Assembly: GCA_002421645.1 (NCBI GenBank)
Contig: DIST01000024.1
Coordinates: forward strand, 1 to 39,959
Direction of reading: 5' to 3'
Source of the DNA: Flavobacterium sp. UBA6203
GTDB taxonomy: Bacteria > Bacteroidota > Bacteroidia > Flavobacteriales > Flavobacteriaceae
DNA length: 39,959 bases
Shown here in pieces: positions 1-7,075 of this stretch (the stretch's first letter is position 1; every line of letters starts with the position of its first letter). The notes under the pieces are model-generated. The model saw only the letters and a list, made by a program, of their open reading frames with translations, was not told the origin of the DNA and did not search any database. A program made the translations under genes and the position numbers.

Positions 1-858
1 TAAAGCCACTACATTAGGATTTTCTGCTCTACATGGTCCACACCAAGATGCCCAAAAATCAATAATAGTAACTTTACCTAGTGATTCTTTCAAAGAAATT
101 GTTTTGCCTTCTGGTGAGGGAGCTGAAAAATTTGGTGCAGGTTTTCCAATCTTAACCCCAGTTATCTTTTTTAAAGCTGCTTTTATTTTGCTTCCGCTTT
201 TTGTGTTTTGTATATTTATATCTAATCCTTCAAAATAAGTTTTTACTTCTTCAGGAGTTAAATATTGACGCATCAGGAAATTTTCTAAAAGTAAAACCGA
301 TAAATAAGACTCAGGATTTTCTTTAATAAATTTTTTAGAGTAAATATTCATCTCATCCTGAAACTTTCTGTATTCTTTTAAAAGACGATTTATCGTTGCA
401 GTGTCCTGACTCATTTGTGCTTTTTGCATGATAGCATTATTGTCTTTTTCAAATTTTACAACTTTATCTGAAATTGCTCTAGAATCAGTATTAAACTTTT
501 GAAACATCTCATTGTTTGGTGTACCTCCTAAAGTTGATTTTTGTAAAGAATCTTTAACAATGTTTAATTCAATAGTACCATGTTCTAAAATTAATGGCAT
601 GTTAATTTGTTCGTTTTCAAATCTAACAAATCCTAAATCTAATTCCTTTGTAATGCCTCTTAATTCAAATTTTCCATCGGTTACTATAGCTGTGTCTTTA
701 GCTATAGAACCTGTTTCGGTTTGTACTTCTAAAAATACTTTTTTTCCGTTTTTAATACCATTAGCTGTACCAGAAATAACAAACTCATTATCTTTTAAAT
801 TGTTACAACCAATAGCTAGTATGGCTGAAATAAATACAAATACTACTTTTTTCATCAT
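1..858 (-). CDS. TlpA/ResA-like thioredoxin-fold lipoprotein, C-terminus cut off by the window edge
   Basis: Read on the minus strand, 286 residues are visible before the window edge. The protein opens with a short hydrophobic signal ending in a lipobox (AILAIGC, Cys about residue 18), so it is probably anchored in the envelope. The first ~110 residues look like the beta-rich DUF4369 domain often found in front of Bacteroidota TlpA proteins. A charged, helical middle follows. The last visible part is a thioredoxin-like domain with the motif WCGPC (Cys about residues 273 and 276), the redox-active pair of the TlpA/ResA family. Such proteins act as thiol-disulfide reductases or oxidases outside the cytoplasm. 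Two ATG codons are adjacent (856-858 and 853-855); either could be the start. The rest of the thioredoxin domain lies outside the window. Substrate unknown. Confidence 0.85.
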   Translation of the reverse strand, partial: MMKKVVFVFISAILAIGCNNLKDNEFVISGTANGIKNGKKVFLEVQTETGSIAKDTAIVTDGKFELRGITKELDLGFVRFENEQINMPLILEHGTIELNIVKDSLQKSTLGGTPNNEMFQKFNTDSRAISDKVVKFEKDNNAIMQKAQMSQDTATINRLLKEYRKFQDEMNIYSKKFIKENPESYLSVLLLENFLMRQYLTPEEVKTYFEGLDINIQNTKSGSKIKAALKKITGVKIGKPAPNFSAPSPEGKTISLKESLGKVTIIDFWASWCGPCRAENPNVVAL

Positions 859-876
859 TAAATATTAAATTTTTAG

Positions 877-906
877 CAAATGTATTTAAAATATATCAGT
901 TACAAA
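877..906 (-). promoter_or_regulatory. Bacteroidota-type promoter of the TlpA-like gene
   Basis: On the minus strand a TTTG (906-903) is followed after 18 bases by TACATTTG (884-877), which fits the Bacteroidota sigma-ABfr pattern TTTG-N17-23-TAnnTTTG. It lies about 20 bases upstream of the ATG pair. It is arranged back to back with the rpsA promoter. Confidence 0.6.
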
Positions 907-952
907 ACATAAAAAAATGTTAGAAAATTAGCAAAAAACACTCAAACAATGT

Positions 953-983
953 TTTGTAAATCAAAAATATAGTTGTAATTTTG
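953..983 (+). promoter_or_regulatory. Bacteroidota-type promoter of rpsA
   Basis: TTTG at 953-956, a 19-base spacer, and TAATTTTG at 976-983 match the Bacteroidota -33/-7 consensus. The start site would fall near 990, leaving a leader of about 110 bases before the rpsA ATG. S1 is autoregulated at translation in Escherichia coli; whether this leader does so is not visible. Confidence 0.6.
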
Positions 984-1102
984 CGCACCTTTTGGCGAAA
1001 AAGCGTTTCCATTAGGAATCAATTATTTATGTAAAACACTGTTGCTGTTTTCTATTCGCACAATGAAACGCAAGAAACACAACATACAAATTTTTAATCA
1101 GC

Positions 1103-2866
1103 ATGTCTGAAATTAACAAAACACAAGAAGAGTTTTTAGCGAATTTTAACTGGCACAACTATGCAGAAGGTATTGATGCAGTTGATGAAAAAAACTTACA
1201 AGAATTTGAAGATCTAGTAACTAAAACTTTCATTTCTACAGGAGATGAGGAAGTAGTTGAAGGAGTTGTTGTAAGAATTACTGATAGAGATGCTATCGTT
1301 GATATCAACGCTAAATCTGAAGGTGTTATTTCTTTAAACGAATTCCGTTACAATCCTAACTTAAAAGTTGGTGATAAAGTAGAAGTATTAATCGACGTTC
1401 GTGAAGACAAAACAGGTCAGTTAGTATTATCTCACAGAAAAGCTAGAACTATCAAAGCTTGGGATAGAGTTATCGCTGCTAATGAAACAGGAGAAATCGT
1501 TAATGGTTTCGTAAAATGTAGAACTAAAGGTGGTATGATCGTTGACGTATTTGGAATCGAAGCATTCTTACCAGGTTCTCAAATTGATGTAAAACCAATT
1601 CGTGATTACGATCAATATGTGAACAAAACTATGGAATTCAAAGTAGTTAAAATTAACCACGAATTCAAAAACGTAGTAGTATCTCACAAAGCACTTATTG
1701 AAGCTGATATCGAAGTTCAGAAAAAAGAAATTATTGGTCAGTTAGAAAAAGGTCAAGTATTAGAAGGTGTTGTTAAAAACATTACTTCTTACGGTGTATT
1801 CATCGACTTAGGAGGTGTTGACGGATTAATCCACATCACTGACTTATCTTGGTCAAGAATCAACCACCCATCTGAAGTATTAGAATTAGACCAAAAATTA
1901 AACGTTGTAATCCTTGATTTCGATGATGAGAAAACAAGAATTCAATTAGGTTTAAAACAATTACACGCTCATCCATGGGATGCTTTAGGAGCTGAATTAA
2001 AAGTTGGTGATAAAGTAAAAGGTAAAGTAGTTGTTTTAGCTGATTACGGTGCTTTCATCGAAGTTGCTGAAGGTGTTGAAGGTTTAATCCACGTTTCTGA
2101 AATGTCTTGGTCTACTCACTTAAGATCAGCTCAAGATTTCATGAAAATTGGTGATGAGGTAGAGGCAGTTATCTTAACTCTTGATAGAGATGAAAGAAAA
2201 ATGTCTTTAGGTATCAAACAAATGACGCAAGATCCATGGACAGATATTACAGCTAAATACCCAGTAGGTTCTAAACACACTGGAATCGTTAGAAACTTTA
2301 CTAACTTCGGAATTTTCGTAGAGTTAGAAGAAGGTATCGATGGTTTAGTATATATCTCTGATTTATCTTGGACTAAGAAAATCAAACACCCATCTGAATT
2401 TGTAAATGTAGGTGATAAATTAGACGTAGTTGTTTTAGAATTAGATGTTGAAGGTCGTAAATTGTCTTTAGGTCACAAACAAACAACTCCAAATCCTTGG
2501 GATAAGTATGAAGATGCTTTCGCTGTTGGAACTATCCACAACGGAACAATTTCAGAAATCGTTGACAAAGGAGCTACTGTAGAATTTGGTGACGATATCG
2601 TTGCTTTCATTCCTACACGTCACTTAGAAAAAGAAGACGGTAAAAAATTGAAAAAAGGTGATACTGCTGACTTCAAAGTAATTGAGTTCAATAAAGAATT
2701 CAAAAGAGTAGTAGCATCTCATACAGCTATCTTCAGAGAAGAAGAAGAGAAAATCGCTAAGACTGTAACTGAAAACACTTCAGCTCCAGCACAAACATCT
2801 ACTTTAGGTGATAACAACGATATTCTTGCTGAATTAAAAGCTAAAATGGAAAAAGGAGGTAAATAA
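1103..2866 (+). CDS. rpsA: 30S ribosomal protein S1
   Basis: S1 binds mRNA on the small ribosomal subunit and helps start translation, which matters in Bacteroidota because Shine-Dalgarno sites are rarely used there. The 587-residue product carries six S1/OB-fold repeats, roughly at residues 50-120, 130-197, 215-290, 300-375, 388-460 and 475-545. Repeats 3 to 5 are the most canonical (e.g. YGVFIDLGGVDGLIHITDLSW). Repeats 1, 2 and 6 are more divergent, as in other bacterial S1 proteins. A short acidic and low-complexity tail follows. Length and domain number agree with the family. The codon use is strongly biased (TTA, AAA, GTA, GGT), as expected for a highly expressed gene. The gene is monocistronic, with its own promoter and a terminator hairpin downstream. 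Confidence 0.97.
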   Translation: MSEINKTQEEFLANFNWHNYAEGIDAVDEKNLQEFEDLVTKTFISTGDEEVVEGVVVRITDRDAIVDINAKSEGVISLNEFRYNPNLKVGDKVEVLIDVREDKTGQLVLSHRKARTIKAWDRVIAANETGEIVNGFVKCRTKGGMIVDVFGIEAFLPGSQIDVKPIRDYDQYVNKTMEFKVVKINHEFKNVVVSHKALIEADIEVQKKEIIGQLEKGQVLEGVVKNITSYGVFIDLGGVDGLIHITDLSWSRINHPSEVLELDQKLNVVILDFDDEKTRIQLGLKQLHAHPWDALGAELKVGDKVKGKVVVLADYGAFIEVAEGVEGLIHVSEMSWSTHLRSAQDFMKIGDEVEAVILTLDRDERKMSLGIKQMTQDPWTDITAKYPVGSKHTGIVRNFTNFGIFVELEEGIDGLVYISDLSWTKKIKHPSEFVNVGDKLDVVVLELDVEGRKLSLGHKQTTPNPWDKYEDAFAVGTIHNGTISEIVDKGATVEFGDDIVAFIPTRHLEKEDGKKLKKGDTADFKVIEFNKEFKRVVASHTAIFREEEEKIAKTVTENTSAPAQTSTLGDNNDILAELKAKMEKGGK

Positions 2867-2877
2867 TCTCTCTTTTT

Positions 2878-2900
2878 GTCATGCTGAACTCGTTTCAGCA
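2878..2900. repeat. Short intergenic hairpin repeat of the GTCATGCTGAA type
   Basis: TGCTGAA (2882-2888) and TTCAGCA (2894-2900) form a 7-bp inverted repeat with a 5-base loop, preceded by GTCA. From memory, sequences of the form GTCATnCTGAAnnnnTTTCAG are scattered between genes in many Flavobacteriaceae genomes. Only one copy of this exact type is in the window, so the family assignment is recalled, not shown here. Confidence 0.45.
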
Positions 2901-2911
2901 GCTATAAAATC

Positions 2912-2940
2912 AATCCCGAAAGAAATTTCGGGATTTTTTA
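2912..2940 (+). terminator. Rho-independent terminator after rpsA
   Basis: AATCCCGAAA (2912-2921) pairs perfectly with TTTCGGGATT (2926-2935) around a GAAA tetraloop, and a run of T follows. It lies 45 bases after the rpsA stop. Confidence 0.85.
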
Positions 2941-2948
2941 TTGTGTAG

Positions 2949-2977
2949 TATATTTGTTTATCGTAATATTGCAATAT
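2949..2977 (+). promoter_or_regulatory. Candidate ars promoter with ArsR operator
   Basis: TATATTTG (2949-2956) matches the Bacteroidota -7 box TAnnTTTG; no clear -33 box is visible. Ten bases downstream lies a perfect 12-bp palindrome, ATATTGCAATAT (2966-2977), at the expected start of transcription. ArsR-family repressors bind AT-rich dyads of this kind and are released by arsenite or antimonite, so autoregulation of the whole island is the natural reading. The dyad assignment is inference. Confidence 0.5.
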
Positions 2978-2989
2978 AATAATTTAGCT

Positions 2990-3081
2990 ATGATTGTTAA
3001 AACGTCAATTCGAGTGATTTTATATAGCAAAAATTAGCATTTTTACTGTATAAAATGGTATCGAGAATAGTTAACAATCAT
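2990..3081. repeat. 92-bp imperfect palindrome in the ars leader (MITE/REP-like)
   Basis: The outer arms ATGATTGTTAA (2990-3000) and TTAACAATCAT (3071-3081) are perfect inverted repeats. Inner arms continue the pairing: 3017-3028 against 3045-3056 with two mismatches that would be G-U pairs in RNA, and AAAAAT (3029-3034) against ATTTTT (3039-3044) around a TAGC loop. The element holds TTCGAG and ATCGAGA words that I recall from dispersed flavobacterial repeats. It sits between the candidate operator and the arsR ATG, so it would be transcribed into the leader RNA. It may be a non-autonomous element, an attenuator, or both. Confidence 0.6.
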
Positions 3082-3105
3082 GATAAATAAGTAATTCAAA
3101 ACATT

Positions 3106-3429
3106 ATGGGAGCTTCAAAATCCGAATCCTTTTCAATAGAACAAAACGAAATGGCAAGTTTATTCAAAGCTTTGTCACATCCAGCACGTATTGCAATTGT
3201 AGATTATTTATTAACCGTAGATACTTGTATTTGTGGTGATATTGTAAACGAATTACCATTAGCCCAACCTACAATTTCGCAACACTTAAAAGAACTAAAA
3301 AACGCCAACATCATCAAAGGAACTATCGAAGGAACTGCAATTTGTTATTGCATCAATCCAGATACCATTGATAAAATAGAAAATCACTTTGGTATGATCC
3401 GTCATAAATTAAAAAACAAATGTTGCTAA
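3106..3429 (+). CDS. arsR: ArsR/SmtB-family arsenic-responsive repressor
   Basis: A winged-helix repressor of 107 residues, the usual ArsR size. Residues 16-75 form the helix-turn-helix core, with the recognition-helix segment PLAQPTISQHLKELK near 51-65. At the start of the helix corresponding to ArsR alpha-3 it has TCICGDI (Cys41, Cys43), the place of the classical ELCVCDL arsenite-binding motif. Another pair, Cys80 and Cys82, lies in the wing region, and the protein ends in KCC (Cys106, Cys107). As(III) or Sb(III) binding to such thiols releases the DNA. It heads the arsenic island and probably represses it from the dyad upstream. Which thiols bind the ligand cannot be decided from sequence alone; the Cys41/Cys43 pair is the most likely. 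Confidence 0.92.
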   Translation: MGASKSESFSIEQNEMASLFKALSHPARIAIVDYLLTVDTCICGDIVNELPLAQPTISQHLKELKNANIIKGTIEGTAICYCINPDTIDKIENHFGMIRHKLKNKCC

Positions 3430-3438
3430 TTTTCGTTT

Positions 3439-3461
3439 GTCACCCTGAGCGAAGTCGAAGG
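3439..3461. repeat. Intergenic repeat fragment of the GTCACCCTGAGCGAAGTCGAAGG type
   Basis: The spacer between arsR and the DUF6428 gene carries a 23-base stretch beginning GTCACCCTGAGC and ending GTCGAAGG. I recall near-identical stretches between genes in many Bacteroidota genomes. It shares the GTCAnnCTGA opening with the repeat at 2878-2900. Single copy here, so the assignment rests on memory. Confidence 0.45.
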
Positions 3462-3508
3462 AAACCTTATTCTTAATACTTAATTCTACAATCTTAATAC
3501 ATTAAAAA

Positions 3509-3985
3509 ATGAAACTATCAGAAATCAAATTCCAATTAAAACAGCTTTCTCAAATAGCCTTTCAATTACCAAACGGAGATTTAGTACCCAGTCATTTCCA
3601 CGTTACAGAAGTGGGAAAAGTAACCAAACATTTCATCGATTGTGGTGGAACCGTTCGTACAGAAGAAGTAATCAATTTCCAACTTTGGGAAGCCAACGAT
3701 TACGACCACAGATTGCATCCAGAGAAATTAGTTCACATCATAGAACTTTCAGAAAAAACCTTAGACTTACCTGATTTAGAAATCGAAGTCGAATACCAAA
3801 TGAAGGAAACCATAGGAAAATTCAATTTAGATTTCGATGGAACGAATTTCTTGCTAACCACAAAACTTACGGATTGTTTAGCAAAAGACAATTGCGGTAT
3901 CCCACCAGAAAAAATGAAAGTCAAAATAGGCGAGTGGAAACCAAAACAAACTTCTTGTTGCACACCCGATTCAGGTTGTTGTTAA
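3509..3985 (+). CDS. DUF6428 family protein of arsenic operons, with a Cys-rich tail
   Basis: A soluble protein of 158 residues without signal peptide or membrane segment. I recognise it as the DUF6428 family, which in Bacteroidota is repeatedly found just downstream of arsR; no biochemical role is known to me. The body is a mixed alpha/beta sequence with conserved-looking His and acidic residues (PSHFHVTEVG near 27-36, HRLHPEKL near 72-79). The C-terminus ends TSCCTPDSGCC, giving two vicinal cysteine pairs at residues 150-151 and 157-158. Such pairs suit binding of soft metals or As(III). A cytoplasmic arsenite-binding or chaperone role is inference from this tail and the operon position. 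The start ATG follows a short spacer that contains a repeat fragment. Confidence 0.75.
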   Translation: MKLSEIKFQLKQLSQIAFQLPNGDLVPSHFHVTEVGKVTKHFIDCGGTVRTEEVINFQLWEANDYDHRLHPEKLVHIIELSEKTLDLPDLEIEVEYQMKETIGKFNLDFDGTNFLLTTKLTDCLAKDNCGIPPEKMKVKIGEWKPKQTSCCTPDSGCC

Positions 3986-4034
3986 TTTTAAAAAGCTTAT
4001 CACTAATTACTTTTCACTATTCACTTAAATAATT

Positions 4035-4643
4035 ATGCTAGAAAATTTATCAAAAACCATCGAATCTATTTCAAAAATAGAAGTTGCAGCCGAACGCAAA
4101 GCAGTTTTACAACCGCTAGTAGATTATATTCAAAATAAAGTCAATGCAAAAGAAGAAATCAGATTGAACTTCATTTGCACGCACAATTCTAGAAGAAGTC
4201 ATTTGTCGCAAATTTGGGCACAAACTATGGCATTTCAATTCGGAATCAAGAATGTTTTTTGCTATTCTGGTGGAACTGAAGCTACAGCGATGTTTCCAAA
4301 AGTTGGGGAAACATTAGTAAACCAAGGATTTCAAATTCAGAAGTTGAGCGAGGAACAAAATCCAGTTTATGCGGTGAAGTTTGATGATAACCAACATCCC
4401 ATCATTTGTTTTTCAAAAGCGTATTTCAATGATTTTAATCCGAAAACTAACTTTGGTGCCATCATGACTTGCAATAACGCAGACGAAGGGTGTCCAATGG
4501 TTTTTGGCGCAGAAGCCAGATTTCCTATCAAATACGACGATCCAAAAGCCTTTGACGGAACCGAACTAATTAACGAAAAATACGCTGAGAGAAGTTTACA
4601 GATAGCTTCAGAAATGTATTTTGTGTTTTCACAAATAAAATAA
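4035..4643 (+). CDS. arsC: Arsenate reductase of the low-molecular-weight tyrosine phosphatase fold (thioredoxin-coupled type)
   Basis: Reduces arsenate to arsenite in the cytoplasm so that it can be exported. The 202-residue protein has the phosphatase P-loop CX5R at Cys48-Arg54 (CTHNSRR), preceded by beta-strand residues and followed by SHLSQIWA, as in low-molecular-weight phosphatases. A second pair, Cys146 and Cys153, forms CNNADEGC, the C-X6-C spacing known from Staphylococcus aureus pI258 ArsC (Cys82 and Cys89), where electrons pass from the P-loop Cys to this pair and then to thioredoxin. The N-terminal ~40 residues are longer than in that enzyme, a feature I associate with Bacteroidota members. 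The next gene is a small thioredoxin-like protein, a plausible partner. Confidence 0.9.
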   Translation: MLENLSKTIESISKIEVAAERKAVLQPLVDYIQNKVNAKEEIRLNFICTHNSRRSHLSQIWAQTMAFQFGIKNVFCYSGGTEATAMFPKVGETLVNQGFQIQKLSEEQNPVYAVKFDDNQHPIICFSKAYFNDFNPKTNFGAIMTCNNADEGCPMVFGAEARFPIKYDDPKAFDGTELINEKYAERSLQIASEMYFVFSQIK

Positions 4644-4659
4644 TGTATCAATTGTGAAC

Positions 4660-4692
4660 ATTGTGCCTTCTTAGTGTACTTTGTGGTTAAAA
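4660..4692. repeat. Possible fragment of a dispersed flavobacterial spacer repeat
   Basis: The spacer before the small thioredoxin gene contains a word-like stretch with TTGTGCCTTC, TTAGTGTAC and TTTGTGGTTAAA. I recall very similar strings between Bacteroidota genes. No second copy lies in the window, so this is weakly supported. Confidence 0.3.
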
Positions 4693-4701
4693 ACAAAAAA
4701 T

Positions 4702-4935
4702 ATGAGAACAATTAAAATTTTAGGAACAGGTTGTGCAAAATGCAAAGCCACCGAACAAGCAGTTAGAAATGCAATTGCAAAAAATAATATTGATGCAATA
4801 GTTGAAAAAGTAGAAGATATTCAGCAAATTATGGAATATAATATCTTGTCAACCCCAGCAGTTGTAGTAGATGAGGTTGTTAAAATAAAAGGAAAAGTTC
4901 CTTCTGAATCTGAAATTTTAGAAGCTCTTTCTTAA
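4702..4935 (+). CDS. Small thioredoxin-fold protein (redox-active disulfide protein 2 / thioredoxin_3 type)
   Basis: A 77-residue protein with the active-site motif GTGCAKC (Cys11, Cys14) and the cis-proline segment STPAVVVD near residues 53-60, which define this compact thioredoxin-like family. The reading frame is open further upstream from a TTG at 4681, but the ATG at 4702 gives the family's usual start MRTIKILG and is preferred. It is cytoplasmic, without signal peptide. It lies between arsC and a CSCSS-type permease, one base before the permease ATG, so the two are probably translationally coupled. Close relatives are commonly found beside this permease family. It may pass electrons to ArsC or deliver a metal or metalloid to the permease; the sequence does not decide. 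Confidence 0.85.
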   Translation: MRTIKILGTGCAKCKATEQAVRNAIAKNNIDAIVEKVEDIQQIMEYNILSTPAVVVDEVVKIKGKVPSESEILEALS

Positions 4936-4936
4936 G

Positions 4937-5911
4937 ATGTTCAATTGGCTACAAAACCTTTCTGATTGGCTGATTTACTCGGTTTTTAACATTGCTCAAG
5001 GCACAAAATTGGGCGATGCGCTCAACTTTTTTGTGTATGATACGATAAAGATTTTAATCTTATTGTTCCTCATCACAACGGTTATGGGTGTTGTAAATTC
5101 GTATTTTCCAGTCGATAAAATCAGAAATTACCTTTCTAGAAACAAACTTTTTGGCTTAGAATATTTGTTTGCCTCTACTTTTGGAGCCATTACACCATTT
5201 TGTTCTTGTAGTTCAGTTCCATTATTCATTGGTTTTGTGAAAGGAGGCATTCCGCTTGGAGTAACCTTTGCCTTTTTAATCACATCGCCTTTAGTAAATG
5301 AAGTTGCAATTGCAATGTTTATCGGAATGTTTGGTTTGAAAGCCACATTAATTTATGTTTCCAGTGGAATTTTACTAGGTATGATTGGCGGATATGCTTT
5401 AGGAAAACTAAAACTTGAAAAACACCTATCATCTTGGGTACAAGGAGTTTTAGCAAATGCTGAAAAAGAAGGAGATTTACAAGAAGAAAAACTAACCTTC
5501 TCTGAACGTTTGCCAGTTATTTTTAAAGAAGCACTTTCTATAATTAAAGGTGTTTTTTGGTACATCATCATAGGAATAGGAATAGGAGCCATGATGCACG
5601 GATTTATTCCTACAGGATTTTTTGAAACTTATATTAGTAAAGAGAATCCGTTTGCGGTTCCTATAGCTGTAATACTCGGTGTTCCCATGTATAGCAATGC
5701 CGCTGGTGTTTTACCAATCATTCAAGTGTTTGTTCAAAAAGGAATTCCTATAGGAACAGCAATTGCCTTCATGATGGCAGTTGTAGGTTTGTCCATTCCA
5801 GAAGCTACAATGCTCAAAAAAGTGATGACTTGGAAATTAATTGCGATTTTCTTTGGTGTGGTTGCTTTTTTCATCATTATTTCAGGTTATTTGTTTAATT
5901 TATTATTATAA
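4937..5911 (+). CDS. ArsP/DUF318-type permease (SO_0444 family)
   Basis: An inner-membrane protein of 324 residues with about eight hydrophobic segments in two halves of four. Segment TPFCSCSSVPLFIGF (Cys89, Cys91) is the diagnostic cysteine-and-serine motif of the DUF318/permease family. That family includes ArsP, which exports trivalent organoarsenicals, and SO_0444, linked to copper or zinc export. The second half has the matching GVPMYSNAAGVLPI segment near residues 250-265. A charged loop between the halves is cytoplasmic. The ATG is one base after the stop of the thioredoxin-like gene. Its place in an arsenic island with ArsF and ArsG favours an organoarsenical or thiol-bound metalloid substrate, but the substrate is inference. 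Confidence 0.85.
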   Translation: MFNWLQNLSDWLIYSVFNIAQGTKLGDALNFFVYDTIKILILLFLITTVMGVVNSYFPVDKIRNYLSRNKLFGLEYLFASTFGAITPFCSCSSVPLFIGFVKGGIPLGVTFAFLITSPLVNEVAIAMFIGMFGLKATLIYVSSGILLGMIGGYALGKLKLEKHLSSWVQGVLANAEKEGDLQEEKLTFSERLPVIFKEALSIIKGVFWYIIIGIGIGAMMHGFIPTGFFETYISKENPFAVPIAVILGVPMYSNAAGVLPIIQVFVQKGIPIGTAIAFMMAVVGLSIPEATMLKKVMTWKLIAIFFGVVAFFIIISGYLFNLLL

Positions 5912-5914
5912 AAA

Positions 5915-6661
5915 ATGAAGATTAAAATTAGTATTTCAGTTATATTATTGCTGCTGTTTTCTTGCAAAAAGGAAAGTAAAACAGAAAACAATGAAACTAA
6001 CCCATTAAAAGAAATAGAAACAGAAATCAAAACCATTAGTGCTATGAAAAAAGTAATGATGGGTGAAGATTTGTCTGCTCATATTGATTGGGATTCTATT
6101 GCCAAAGAAAACCTATTTGCTGTTTGTCCAATGGGAAGAATCCAAGGAGAAGTTACAATTGTTAATGGCAAAATGTTTACGTCAAAAGTGAATGAAAAAA
6201 ATGAAATTGTAATTGAAAATAATTGGAATATAAAATCTCCTTTTGCTGTGTATGCTTATGTAAAATCATGGCATGAATTAGAAATGAATCAAGGTATTGC
6301 AAATGAAGATGATTTACAAATGGTAGTTGAAAATGCAGTTAAAAAACTTGGACTAAAAACGGATAAACCTTTTGTTTTTAGAATAGTAGGCAATTTTGAT
6401 AAGGTTGATTATCACATTATTTCAAAGCCAGAAAATGAAAAAGAACACAACCACGATTTGCATGATAAAGCCAAAAAACATTTTAGCTTAAATAATGTAA
6501 ACGGACAATTAATGGGTTTTTATTCTAAGAAGCACGAAGGAGTTTTTACCCATCGAGGTCATTATATTCATACTCATTTTATAGATGATGCAGAAACAAA
6601 TATGGGGCATTTAGAACAAGTTTCAACATCAAAGAAATATAAAGTATTCATTTCAAAATAA
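5915..6661 (+). CDS. BudA-like (acetolactate decarboxylase fold) lipoprotein in the arsenic island
   Basis: A 248-residue lipoprotein: hydrophobic signal and lipobox LLFSC with Cys17. From about residue 62 the sequence follows the acetolactate decarboxylase family: GRIQGEVTIVNGKMF (Glu79), SPFAVYAYV near 108-116, FRIVGNFDKV near 155-164, GQLMGFYS near 197-204. HTHFIDDAETNMGH then gives His219, His221 and His232, the same spacing as the three zinc-binding histidines of Brevibacillus enzyme (His194, His196, His207, numbers recalled). The catalytic Arg145 position appears to be His167 here. Only 16 residues follow the last histidine, so the C-terminal segment with Glu253 is missing. The metal site is kept and other catalytic parts are lost; with the envelope location, that makes acetolactate an unlikely substrate. 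It is three bases from the permease stop and six from arsF. Confidence 0.7.
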   Translation: MKIKISISVILLLLFSCKKESKTENNETNPLKEIETEIKTISAMKKVMMGEDLSAHIDWDSIAKENLFAVCPMGRIQGEVTIVNGKMFTSKVNEKNEIVIENNWNIKSPFAVYAYVKSWHELEMNQGIANEDDLQMVVENAVKKLGLKTDKPFVFRIVGNFDKVDYHIISKPENEKEHNHDLHDKAKKHFSLNNVNGQLMGFYSKKHEGVFTHRGHYIHTHFIDDAETNMGHLEQVSTSKKYKVFISK

Positions 6662-6667
6662 AATACG

Positions 6668-7072
6668 ATGAAAGCATTATTTAATATTTTAATTGTTAGC
6701 ATGATTTTTATTTCATGCCAAAAAGAAGTAAAAGAAGTAGCAATAAATTCTGAAGAAAACACAGCTCAAACCGACATTCAATTGATTCAATTTCACACTG
6801 AACATCGTTGTGTAACGTGCAATAACATTGAAAAATTAAGCAAAGAAACCATCAAAGGGAATGATGCAATTTCTTTCGTTTTGTATAATGTTGACGACGA
6901 AAAAAACGCCAAAGTTGCTGAACAATTTGAAGCTACTGGAACATCTCTATACTTGTATAATTCGAAAACGAAAGCGATTAAAGATTTAACCGAAATGGCT
7001 TTTATGTTTGCCAAAAATGAAGGCGAAAAGTTTAAAATCGAACTTCAAAAGGAAATTTCTGAATTCAAATAA
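6668..7072 (+). CDS. arsF: ArsF-like thioredoxin-fold lipoprotein
   Basis: A 134-residue lipoprotein with lipobox IFISC (Cys17) and one small thioredoxin-like domain. The motif HRCVTCNN (Cys48, Cys51) follows a FHTEHRC segment that I recognise from the family named nitrophenyl compound nitroreductase subunit ArsF. ArsF was described in the arsEFG operon of Shewanella putrefaciens, where ArsE and ArsF take part in reducing aromatic nitro groups of arsenicals and ArsG exports the products. No arsE gene is visible here, so a simple copy of that pathway is not expected. The CxxC pair outside the cytoplasm probably exchanges disulfides with the CcdA-like protein encoded three bases downstream. Family name recalled; substrate unproven. 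Confidence 0.75.
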   Translation: MKALFNILIVSMIFISCQKEVKEVAINSEENTAQTDIQLIQFHTEHRCVTCNNIEKLSKETIKGNDAISFVLYNVDDEKNAKVAEQFEATGTSLYLYNSKTKAIKDLTEMAFMFAKNEGEKFKIELQKEISEFK

Positions 7073-7075
7073 TCT

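Noticed and set aside
512..868. 118-residue plus-strand open frame
   Set aside because: It lies antisense to the TlpA-like lipoprotein gene, which has a lipobox, a WCGPC motif and a promoter. The plus-strand translation has no recognisable feature.
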